From Jiella pelagia (lineage in GTDB: Bacteria > Pseudomonadota > Alphaproteobacteria > Rhizobiales > Rhizobiaceae), in NCBI RefSeq assembly GCF_026898155.1, contig NZ_CP114029.1, positions 4,754,001 to 4,818,000 of the forward strand: a DNA stretch of 64,000 bases, given 5' to 3'. How positions within the stretch are numbered: the stretch's first letter is position 1; each line of letters starts with the position of its first letter. The position numbers and the translations under genes were made by a program. Shown piece after piece: positions 48,876 to 57,503 of the stretch. The notes below the pieces were generated by a model that worked only from the letters and a program-made list of their open reading frames with translations, was not told the origin of the DNA and did no database searches.

Positions 48876-50486
48876 ATGACACAGGACGCGCAATCCGCGC
48901 CGCTTTCCCCTCACGACGGCATCGGTGGTTTCCAGGTGCGCCTCCGGCGCAATGAAGAACTGTCCGCACGTATTGTCGCGGGCGACCACTTTCCCTCCAT
49001 TGAAGAAATCGCCAGCGGCCTGCCGATGTTTCGCGAATCGATCCGCGAAGACGTACGCAAGCTGGCCGAGGTTTTGGAAGTTCGAGGCGACACGACGGCT
49101 CGCTTCCGCAAGCTGTTGCGGCTTTATGCCGACACCGGCACCGAGCGGGATCTCGATTCCGTCGTCGCAGCCAGCGAGAAGACGCTGTCGCCGCTCGACA
49201 TGATCCACGCCCGGATCTGGCTGTATAATCTCACGCAGCGGTGGCCTGCCGCGATCGACGACTGTCCCGCGCCGGTCCGGTATGCCTGCGAGAGGGGCCT
49301 TGCTCGGGTCTGGCTTGAGGGCCTCATCTCCGATTTCCCGTCCACCGACGACAGGATTTTCGACGTCGGCCGCCAGAAGGCACGCCTGTCGCAGGGCGTG
49401 ACCGCTGGTGTCCTGCAGGCCATCAACACGCTGATTGTCGGCCTGTCGATCCGCCGCGAGCATGGGATCGTCACGGACGCATCGCTCGCTCCCATCGTTT
49501 CTCTTTTGAAGCAGGATGGCTGGTTCGAACGGCGCGAAGAGCAGGCCGCGACGCCCAGCAATTTGAGCAAGCTCCGCAAGTCCGCGCCGGACGACGAGGG
49601 CAACATCGGCAAGCCCCGCGTGCCGAAGGGCATGCCGGCGGTCATCGTCTACGACAAGCAGACGACACTGAGCGGTAGCACGGCGTCGCGGGATCTGCGC
49701 AAGAGCCTGGATCGGATCGCCGGCAACCCGGTGCCGATCCGCGAGGTCATCCAGGACGTGCGGCAGATGCTGCTCGACGAATGGCCGCACGCGGGCCCGG
49801 TCATCAACCGGCTGATCGGCAAGATGCGGGTCGGCGATCCGATCCGTATCCGGCCGCTGCTGCTCGTCGGGGAGCCGGGAACGGGCAAGACCAGTCTGCT
49901 GCAAGCGTTTGCAGCGTTTCTGGAGTTGCCTTACGTCGTGTTCGGCTGCGCTTCGTCGTCTGACAACGCCTTTGGGGGAACGCCAAGCCGCTGGAACACG
50001 GCGTCTCTGTCGATGCCCGCGGAGCTGATCCGGCAGAAGGAGATCGCCAACCCGCTCGTGGTCCTCGACGAGATCGACAAGGCCGCGAGCAGCCCGACGA
50101 ACGGCGCCTTGGTGGATTCGCTGCTGCCTATGCTCGAGCCGCACACGGCGGCCGAATATTTCGAGCACGGCGTCGATGGCACGTTCAATCTGGCCCACGT
50201 GAATTTCGTCGCGACGGCGAACACTCTGAGCATCCCGGCGCCGCTGAAGGACCGCTTCACGGTGATCCGGATGCCTGATCCGGGGCCGGAACATGTGGGA
50301 TCGATCGCTCGCCGGATCGTCGAGGAGATCGCCGAGAAGCGCGGGGAGGAGGGCATGATCGCACCTCTGGCTCCCGACGAAGAGGACATTTTGCGCCAGA
50401 CCTGGAAGAGCGGGTCGCTGCGCAAGCTGCAGCGTGTCGTCGAGACGATGATCGACACCCGCGAACGTCACGAGGTGCGCCAGTGA
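48876..50486 (+). CDS. Lon-like AAA+ ATPase without protease domain
   Basis: 536 residues. The N-terminal 250 or so are helical and unrecognised. The C-terminal half is a AAA+ module: Walker A GEPGTGKTS (about residues 332-340), Walker B LVVLDEIDKAAS (about 394-405), sensor 1 NFVATANTLSIPAPLKDRF and a lid ending KSGSLRKLQRVVETM. The LPMLEP and TANTLSIPAPL stretches match Lon ATPase domains, but no Ser-Lys peptidase follows. It may remodel proteins or nucleic acid for partners encoded downstream. GTGA overlap with the next gene. Confidence 0.85.
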   Translation: MTQDAQSAPLSPHDGIGGFQVRLRRNEELSARIVAGDHFPSIEEIASGLPMFRESIREDVRKLAEVLEVRGDTTARFRKLLRLYADTGTERDLDSVVAASEKTLSPLDMIHARIWLYNLTQRWPAAIDDCPAPVRYACERGLARVWLEGLISDFPSTDDRIFDVGRQKARLSQGVTAGVLQAINTLIVGLSIRREHGIVTDASLAPIVSLLKQDGWFERREEQAATPSNLSKLRKSAPDDEGNIGKPRVPKGMPAVIVYDKQTTLSGSTASRDLRKSLDRIAGNPVPIREVIQDVRQMLLDEWPHAGPVINRLIGKMRVGDPIRIRPLLLVGEPGTGKTSLLQAFAAFLELPYVVFGCASSSDNAFGGTPSRWNTASLSMPAELIRQKEIANPLVVLDEIDKAASSPTNGALVDSLLPMLEPHTAAEYFEHGVDGTFNLAHVNFVATANTLSIPAPLKDRFTVIRMPDPGPEHVGSIARRIVEEIAEKRGEEGMIAPLAPDEEDILRQTWKSGSLRKLQRVVETMIDTRERHEVRQ

Positions 50487-50671
50487 TAATCTTCTTCGAC
50501 AAGCACGTCCAGGAACGTCTCGAGCGCATCGAAGAGGTCGAGGGAATTCCGCAGGACGAATTCGTGCGCCAGGCCGTCTCGGCCTGGGCCTACACCCATC
50601 CCGAACAGCGCCAGGCCTTGGCCCTGCAGATCATGAGCGCGGTCATGCGCAAGAGAGTACCCCACGAATGA
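50483..50671 (+). CDS. Ribbon-helix-helix-like small protein A
   Basis: 62 residues from GTG 50483: a short beta strand (IIFFDKH), then helices VQERLERIEEV and PQDEFVRQAVSAWA. This resembles a CopG/MetJ-type RHH fold, but no family is assigned. Stop and starts overlap neighbours by 4 bases on both sides (GTGA, ATGA), so it is strictly coupled to the AAA+ ATPase and the next micro-gene. Confidence 0.6.
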   Translation: MIIFFDKHVQERLERIEEVEGIPQDEFVRQAVSAWAYTHPEQRQALALQIMSAVMRKRVPHE

Positions 50672-50841
50672 ACAAGGACAGGCTGACTATCGATATTCCG
50701 TTCGAGCAGGTTTTGCAGAACCGGATGAAAGAAATCGCCGACGAGGACGGGCGGGACGTGGAGGCGGTGGTCATCGAAGCGCTTGCGACTTTCGTCCTCG
50801 AGCGCTCCCTGGCAAAGGTCGCGAGGGAGAGGGCACGATGA
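50668..50841 (+). CDS. Ribbon-helix-helix-like small protein B
   Basis: 57 residues. RLTIDIPFEQ reads as the RHH beta strand, followed by helices LQNRMKEIADEDG and VEAVVIEALATFVLE. It overlaps both neighbouring genes by 4 bases (ATGA). Two successive RHH-like proteins between an ATPase and a phosphoesterase could form a DNA-binding heterodimer, an antitoxin-like pair or adaptors for the ATPase; none is proven. Confidence 0.6.
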   Translation: MNKDRLTIDIPFEQVLQNRMKEIADEDGRDVEAVVIEALATFVLERSLAKVARERAR

Positions 50842-51515
50842 AGTTCTATACAGCGGACACGCACTTCAACCACGCCGGCGTGATCGACATGTCGAAGCGT
50901 CCGTTCCGGTCTGTCCACCAGATGAACGAAGCGATGATCACTCGCTGGAACGAACGGGTGACAGACAAGGACGAAGTCTTCTTTCTCGGGGATTTTTCGT
51001 TCAAAGCCCTGGACGCGGCACGCGAGATCTTCGTCCGCCTTGCCGGACAGAAGCACCTGATCGTCGGCAACCACGACAGGTCCGGCATCCACGACTGGAG
51101 CTGGGTTTCGATCAACCAGACCCAGATGGTCCACGACGGCGACGAGCGGATCTTCCTGTCGCACTACCCCGTCCTGGAATGGCCCGGCTACTACCGAGGC
51201 GTCCGGCATTTCTTCGGCCACGTCCACGGCAACAAAACGGTGCCCGGGGCCACGGATGTGGGCGTCGATCTGTGGGATTACCGGCCCGTCACCGCGAAGG
51301 AGGCGATCGCTGGCATGACGCCGCTGGAGCCTGACGAGAAGAAGGTCACGATGGCCGACTTCGGCGGCGAGGCGACCCGCCAGATCCTGAAGCGGGCGGA
51401 CGACTGGATGGCGCCCTGGGAGCGGTCGGTCCTCGCCGACGCTCTTGATCGGGCCGCCAACCAAGCGCTGGAAGACATCCTGAACCAGCGCATCGATCAG
51501 GCCGGCTGTTGGTGA
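50838..51515 (+). CDS. Calcineurin-like metallophosphoesterase
   Basis: 225 residues. The five metallophosphatase motifs are visible in order: TADTHFNH, FFLGDFS, VGNHDRS, FLSHYPV and FFGHVHG. Small stand-alone members are common in phage genomes and act on phosphodiesters or phosphomonoesters of nucleotides or nucleic acids. Last gene of the overlapping operon; ATG 50838 lies in the stop of micro-gene B. Confidence 0.9.
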   Translation: MKFYTADTHFNHAGVIDMSKRPFRSVHQMNEAMITRWNERVTDKDEVFFLGDFSFKALDAAREIFVRLAGQKHLIVGNHDRSGIHDWSWVSINQTQMVHDGDERIFLSHYPVLEWPGYYRGVRHFFGHVHGNKTVPGATDVGVDLWDYRPVTAKEAIAGMTPLEPDEKKVTMADFGGEATRQILKRADDWMAPWERSVLADALDRAANQALEDILNQRIDQAGCW

Positions 51516-51520
51516 TCTCC

Positions 51521-51559
51521 ATTATGCCGATGTGCGGCTTTCGGGTACTTCGGCATAAT
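51521..51559. repeat. Perfect 10-bp inverted repeat with 19-base loop
   Basis: ATTATGCCGA (51521-51530) and TCGGCATAAT (51550-51559) flank a spacer, directly after the phosphoesterase gene and at the boundary to the copper island. There is no T tract. It could be a recombination or protein-binding site. Bases 51560-51826 beyond it hold no recognisable gene. Confidence 0.6.
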
Positions 51560-51826
51560 AAGAAGAGGTGCCATTTGGCCCAGCCGCAGCGCCATATCAA
51601 TCTGTTCGTCCTTTGAAAGTTGCTGCGGGTTAGGCTTTTCATGCCACTATGGATTCAGCGATCCGCGCCGTCGGCAAGGGTTAAGGCCATCACTCTTTCC
51701 CTCCCTTCGCCAGACAGGGAATCACGAACGCCCAGCACAAGAAAATCACAGCTGAGTCAGATCAAGCGCAGGCAGGTATGCGGGGCCGATTAGGCGGGGT
51801 AGCTGGTATGGCGAGAGTTATGCTCG

Positions 51827-52709
<883 letters not shown>

Positions 52710-52902
52710 GACACTGGGGCAGCGCTTCCTAGCGCTGCTATCGCGTCCACTGCTGTCGTCCCGGCAGTAGTGCGCGGAGGACGCTGGACCAATCCGCTCG
52801 CATAGCCGCGAGGGGTGCATTTCCGGCCCTTGATCTCAGGCATGGCCTTTCGCGGAGCGCCCGACAGGACGCGGCGATGGCTGGCGAGCACCAGGTTTCG
52901 AT

Positions 52903-53061
52903 ATGACCCGCCTTCTACTTGTCGGCTTGCCCAGCCTCGCGCTGGCCGGCTGTGCCGTCAGTGCGCCCTTGGGCCTGCCGGACGCCGTTCCGTATACCAT
53001 GCCGGCCGATCCGACGATCGCTACGGGCGGAAGTCACTATTACCCCGTCATAGGCGGCTAA
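52903..53061 (+). CDS. Short lipoprotein, probably truncated
   Basis: 52 residues. The lipobox LALAGC at residues 14-19 gives a mature lipoprotein of about 34 residues ending SHYYPVIGG. In related copper loci a longer lipoprotein with similar start continues past this point. The stop at 53059 lies immediately before the multicopper-oxidase tail, so a deletion probably joined the two. Confidence 0.6.
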   Translation: MTRLLLVGLPSLALAGCAVSAPLGLPDAVPYTMPADPTIATGGSHYYPVIGG

Positions 53062-53068
53062 GAGCAGC

Positions 53069-53437
53069 GTGGCACGCAAGATCAAGGTCGTGCAGCCGGA
53101 CTACATGCCGATGGGCACGGACGGTATGGCCGACATGGCCGGAATGTCGATGCCGATCCCCGCCAACACGATCCCGATGATGACCGGCTGGGGGCAGTTC
53201 GGCTCGCTGGAGATGGGCGGCATGTTCACCGTGGTGAAGGTGCGCCAGCGGATCCAGCCCGGCGACTACGAAGATCCGGGCGACTACGAGCATCCAGCCA
53301 GCACGGTCGCCTACGAATGGACCGGATCACTGCCGACGGCTGCGGCAGCTCCCCAGGGGAGCGAAGCGGGCAGCTCGATGAAATCCACCCCCGTGCGGCA
53401 GGTGGTGCCCAGCGGCGGCGGACACTCCGGCCACTGA
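53069..53437 (+). pseudogene. C-terminal remnant of a multicopper oxidase (copper oxidase, CopA-like)
   Basis: 122 residues from GTG 53069. The stretch GQFGSLEMGGMFTVVKVR with the Met-rich GTDGMADMAGMSMPIP resembles the extreme C-terminus of rhizobial copper oxidases encoded next to cupredoxin and CusF genes. None of the oxidase copper-ligand motifs (HxH, HCHxxxH) are present, so it cannot be an enzyme. It may still be translated as a small Met-rich protein. Confidence 0.55.
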
Positions 53438-53486
53438 TGGCCGGGAGCCGAGGAATGATTTCCAACCAACATAGAAGGAAGAACTC

Positions 53487-53975
53487 ATGCAGAACCGACT
53501 GATGATCGGCGCGGCGTTCGTCGCCACGCTTCTTGCGGCACCGGCCTACGCTGCCGGCAGCCACGCCGGGGGCCACGACGACGAGATGGCGCTGGGCAAG
53601 GCGGGCGAGGCGTCGCAGGTTACCCGCACGGTGGAGGTCTCCATGGTGGAGACCGACGACGGCCGGATGGTCTTCGAACCGAAGACGATCGACGTGAAGG
53701 AGGGCGAGACGGTTCGCTTCACCTTCCAGAACAAGGGGGAGCTTCCCCACGAGTTCGTCATGGACACCTCCGGGTCGATCCAGGAGCACAAGGAGGTCAT
53801 GGAGAGGTTCCCGGAGATGGAGCATGCGGACCCGAACTCGATCAGCCTGCAGCCGGGCGAGACGGGCGAGATCCTCTGGACCTTTACCAACACGGGCGAC
53901 TTCGAGTTCGCCTGCCTCATTCCCGGACACTACGAGTCGGGGATGCACGGGCCCCTGACGGTGGCCACCAAATAA
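53487..53975 (+). CDS. Cupredoxin-domain copper-binding protein
   Basis: A 162-residue periplasmic protein: Sec signal (residues 1-22, ending AYA), then a plastocyanin-like fold. Type 1 copper ligands are visible as His in LPHEFV and Cys, His and Met in CLIPGHYESGM. AGAAGGAAG is upstream of ATG 53487. Precedes the CusF-like gene by 40 bases; together they form a periplasmic copper-handling pair. Confidence 0.92.
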   Translation: MQNRLMIGAAFVATLLAAPAYAAGSHAGGHDDEMALGKAGEASQVTRTVEVSMVETDDGRMVFEPKTIDVKEGETVRFTFQNKGELPHEFVMDTSGSIQEHKEVMERFPEMEHADPNSISLQPGETGEILWTFTNTGDFEFACLIPGHYESGMHGPLTVATK

Positions 53976-54015
53976 GCCGTCTCAGACCTCACGATCACAC
54001 ACGAAGGATATTCCG

Positions 54016-54297
54016 ATGAATGTCTCCAAGATTGCGCTTCTTTCGGCCTTCGTGCTGGCCGTTGCCGCGCCCGCATCAGCTGCCGAGTTCACCAAGGGCC
54101 AGGTTACCAAGGTCGATGCCAAGCAGCAAAAGGTCACCGTGAAGCACGAGGAACTGACCAACCTCGACATGCCGGCGATGACGATGGTGTTCAACGTCGC
54201 CGACGAAGCGATGCTCGAGAAGGTCGCCGAGGGCAGCAAAATCGAGTTCGTCGCCGACCGTCTCAGGGGGAAGATGACGATCATCGAGCTGAAATAA
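54016..54297 (+). CDS. CusF-like periplasmic copper-binding protein
   Basis: 93 residues: signal peptide (about 1-22) followed by the small OB-type CusF domain with VKHEELTNLDMPAMTMVF, giving the His and two Met copper ligands. AAGGATATT precedes ATG 54016. Chaperones Cu(I)/Ag(I) to an exporter or oxidase. Same operon as the cupredoxin. Confidence 0.9.
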   Translation: MNVSKIALLSAFVLAVAAPASAAEFTKGQVTKVDAKQQKVTVKHEELTNLDMPAMTMVFNVADEAMLEKVAEGSKIEFVADRLRGKMTIIELK

Positions 54298-54478
54298 TGC
54301 GCAACACCGCCGGGCGATGGACGTCCGACCCGGCGGGCGGTAGCGGAAGGCGCCTGTGCCGGCCACGCCAGGGCGTATGGAACCCAGATCGGCCGAGATT
54401 TCATCGTCCCAGGCTCGGATGTTGGCCCGCAGATTACACTTACAGGCCTGTGCGGCGTCCTGCATGACAACCCGAAAC

Positions 54479-54534
54479 ATCGAGTTCGTTACCGGCCGTT
54501 TAAGGGAAAGAAGCAGATGGTCGAACTGAAATAA
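54479..54534 (+). pseudogene. Degenerate CusF 3'-end remnant
   Basis: IEFVTGRLR followed, one base out of frame, by KQMVELK and a stop repeats the end of the intact CusF gene (IEFVADRLRG, TIIELK). A partial second CusF copy was probably lost here. Confidence 0.5.
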
Positions 54535-54994
54535 CAGGCGTCCGAATTTCTACCCGACCGAAATGCCCGACCCAGGAGGACAATGTCATTCCGGGTCGGT
54601 CTGGCAGGGTCGGCAACGCCCCCACGGAGAGCGCCGGCAAGAAACACACTTCAACTGGAGTGGGGGGCTCAGGACGTTCCGCTTTGCCACTCGCCTTTTC
54701 GACCTTTGGGACTGCACGTCCGTAGCCAAGTTCAACGCTGCGTAGCGTGCGGGTCGTCCTTTCAGGAGAAAGGTGGTCTTGAAAGGCCACGGTGTAAAGG
54801 CCGGGCAGCCGACAGCCGGAGTGTCCACCAGGCTCTTCTGCCCAACGCAGACAGAGCGAAAGGAAAGCTTTGAAGCGGGCAGGGGGATCAGGTGCTTGTC
54901 TCACTCGTTCCAGTTGTATCACCCCTTCTTGCTGCTGACCGCAATCCCAATCTTCCCCAACAAGTGTCGCAAATGACTGCAAAGAGAGCCAACA
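54535..54994. other. Gene-free region before the L,D-transpeptidase
   Basis: No convincing reading frame is seen. A hairpin-capable stretch (GACCC near 54570 with GGGTC near 54597) is the only structure noticed. Base composition is mixed, like worn non-coding DNA. Confidence 0.4.
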
Positions 54995-55720
54995 ATGAAC
55001 AAACCGATTTACATGGGCCTGCCGCGCCGTAGCGTGTTGATTGGCCTCGCCGGTCTTGCCCTCGCGGGATGCAACTCGAGAAACCGCGTGCTGTCATCAC
55101 CGGTAGTTCCCTTGGCGCCAGCTGCGCCGCCTTCGCCGTCCCTGGCGGTTCGCCCGGCCATGTACGACGCGATGCCGGAGGAGCGCTTCCCGATCCCGGC
55201 GGTGGACGTCACGCAGGTCGAGGAACGGTTCTGGAGGACGGTGGTCGACGATCCGACGGGTGAGGCTCCGGGGACGCTGGTGGTCGATACGCCCGCCAAG
55301 TACCTCTACTTCACCCTTCCCGGAGGATCTGCCGTCCGCTACGGCATCGGCGTCGGGCGGGAGGGATTCGCCTGGTCGGGCCGCGCAAAGGTCCAGTACA
55401 AGCGCGAGTGGCCGCGATGGACGCCGCCGAACGAGATGGTCGCACGGCAGCCGGAACTGGAGCCGTACTCCATCGATAATGGCGGCATGGATCCCGGTCT
55501 CAAGAACCCTCTTGGCGCCCGGGCCCTCTATATCTTCCAGGATGGACGGGACACGCTCTATCGCCTGCACGGCACGCCAGAGGCATGGTCGATCGGCAAG
55601 GCGGTCTCCTCAGGCTGCATTCGCCTGCTAAACCAGGACGTCATCGACCTGTACGAGCGCGTTCCCGACGGCACGCTGATCAGAGTGATCCAGGATATGT
55701 CCATCCAGGCGACAGCGTGA
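54995..55720 (+). CDS. L,D-transpeptidase (YkuD family) lipoprotein
   Basis: 241 residues. The N-terminus combines a twin-arginine-like start (RRSVLIGLAG) with a lipobox LALAGC, so it is a membrane-anchored periplasmic enzyme. The YkuD domain has PLGARALYIF and the active-site HGTPEAWSIGKAVSSGCIRL with the catalytic Cys. It forms 3-3 peptidoglycan or protein crosslinks. L,D-transpeptidases are copper-sensitive in E. coli, which may explain one within a copper island. Confidence 0.92.
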   Translation: MNKPIYMGLPRRSVLIGLAGLALAGCNSRNRVLSSPVVPLAPAAPPSPSLAVRPAMYDAMPEERFPIPAVDVTQVEERFWRTVVDDPTGEAPGTLVVDTPAKYLYFTLPGGSAVRYGIGVGREGFAWSGRAKVQYKREWPRWTPPNEMVARQPELEPYSIDNGGMDPGLKNPLGARALYIFQDGRDTLYRLHGTPEAWSIGKAVSSGCIRLLNQDVIDLYERVPDGTLIRVIQDMSIQATA

Positions 55721-56153
55721 GGTGTCACGAGTGGCAGTAATGCGCAGTAGCGAGTTCGACCTTGCCTTATAACCGCCACCGCCGGTTCTCCCGTCTGATG
55801 CCGCGCAGGTTCCTCGGATGCAGTATGGAGGAGGACCTCGGAACGAAAGCGTTTCACTTTAGGCTGGGCGTGAAACCGTGGTCCCTTCACCGAGGGGTCC
55901 GGGGCAAGTCCTGGTCCATGGCGGGCCGTGGTGACGAGGTTGGCGTCCTCAGTGAAGTCGGTCTGGATAGCGAAGCCGGCCATCACACGACCTGCGGTGC
56001 TGGCGGGCCGGGCGATGAGTGCGGGCGGGCTGTGCCGTACCGGCGGCGCCCTGGTACGTTCGCGACCTGGGCTACAATCAGGGAGCCGAAGGTCCCGCGG
56101 CGTTTCGGGCACTGGGCTTCCTTTTCCAGGGTCTGCCGGTCTTGCTGTCGATT
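55721..56153. other. Gene-free region between convergent genes
   Basis: No family-like reading frame was found on either strand. It separates the L,D-transpeptidase from the convergent ATP-grasp gene. Confidence 0.4.
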
Positions 56154-57445
56154 TCAGATCACGAACACTGGAGCGAACCCACCTCCAGGACTCCTGAAGT
56201 TCGTGGTCTGGCCTTGATAAAGGCGCGCGGCCACCAGGAGCACCTGCCCGTCATAGGTATAGAGCCGGACGTCCATCTTTCGCGCCTGGATCCCCTCGTC
56301 GATGCTGATCATGCGCTCGCTGGGCTTGACCAAAGTCTGGGCAACGTAGCCACCCCGCTCGATCTCTGCCCAGACCCCTCTCGTAACCTTGTCGCCGCGA
56401 TACACCGCCTTTCCGCCATGTCCGCCCGTTGGCTTGAAGAACAGGCCCTTGCGCGACTTCCATAGTTCGTTGGCGTTTCCAGGGGTAACGAGGATCGTGC
56501 GTGGGATGGAACTGAGCTGGGCCAAGTGGGTCGGTTCCAGGCCCCAGGCCTCAAGTATCGCAGGGTCCGATAGCAGCGACAGGTTCCGCTTGTCGGCGAG
56601 CAGGGCGTGGTTATGCGGATTCGGCGTGACGACCACCGCACCGTCCCGGTAGGCGTCCCGCAGCGCCTTGTGTTCCGGCCGATCGAACGCGAAATCTGTG
56701 ACCCGGTTGTAGACGAGATCGATGGGATTTCCGTCGAACGTGAGCCGTCCGGCTTCATGGCGAAGATGGCTGGCATCCGCGATGGCCGCTTCTATGCCCC
56801 GAGCTTCGAGAACTTGCCGCGCCAGCACGAACTCGGGATAGAGAAACTGTTCCTCCGGCCCGTCGTCGACGATGGCAATTCGACGTGCGGTACCGGTTCC
56901 CCGCTGGCGAATCCATTCTTCGTGAAACATGCGAAACGCGGCGTCCTCGAACGCATACGGCTTCACCGGCATGTCCCTTTCGAGACAGCAAGCGCGCTGC
57001 GCCCTTGCGAGCAAGGCGTTGAGGAACCCCCGCCCGCGTTGGTGTTGATCTCGATAAGCCGGGGGCCATCTCTGCCGAGGTGGAAATCGTAGCCCATCAA
57101 CGCGCCAATCGGGCCGTGATCCTCCCGCGAGATTTCGGGAGCCCACGAAAGGACTGCCTCTCGGTATGCGGAATGCCGTGCCGCCTTTTCTATAGCTGTG
57201 ACTACGTCCTGCATCTCGGCCACTTCGCCGGCCGAGATGAAAACCGGTACGTTCGAAAACAAGTGAGCCTTGGGGCGGATGAACGTCTCGCAGAATTCCG
57301 GATCGCCAGCCTCTTGCTCCAGTGCGTCGCACAGCGATCGACGGTCAAGCGTGACGCAGAAGCAATTCTGGTTGAGCCGATCCGAGAGAATTTGTACTGA
57401 ATCAGAGGAAGTGGAGTTTGAATTGCTCATCGCTCGCAATACCAT
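56154..57445 (-). pseudogene. ATP-grasp (glutathione synthetase-like) protein, frame broken near 57030
   Basis: The N-terminal frame reads APEISREDHGPIGALMGYDF and LIEINTNAGGG; the second frame continues FLNALLARAQRACC, then the ATP-grasp features LFFKPTGGHGGKAVYRG and KMDVRLYTYDGQVLLVAARL. Joining them needs one extra base in a C5/G5 run (57028-57034), a typical homopolymer error or real mutation. Restored length is about 430 residues. It probably ligates amino or carboxyl groups to an unknown acceptor. 58 bases after the GAPDH gene on the same strand, so an operon is likely. Confidence 0.75.
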
Positions 57446-57503
57446 AACGGCATCGAGAATAGACGCGCATTGAGGCCCAGGGAGACGTGGAATCGGTCGA
57501 CGA

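Noticed and set aside
48377-51515. Integrated prophage
   Set aside because: No integrase, capsid, terminase or tail genes; only a phage-like phosphoesterase and small DNA-binding-like proteins.
53982-54480. Minus-strand genes opposite CusF
   Set aside because: They are antisense to the clear CusF frame or cover non-coding sequence with no family pattern.
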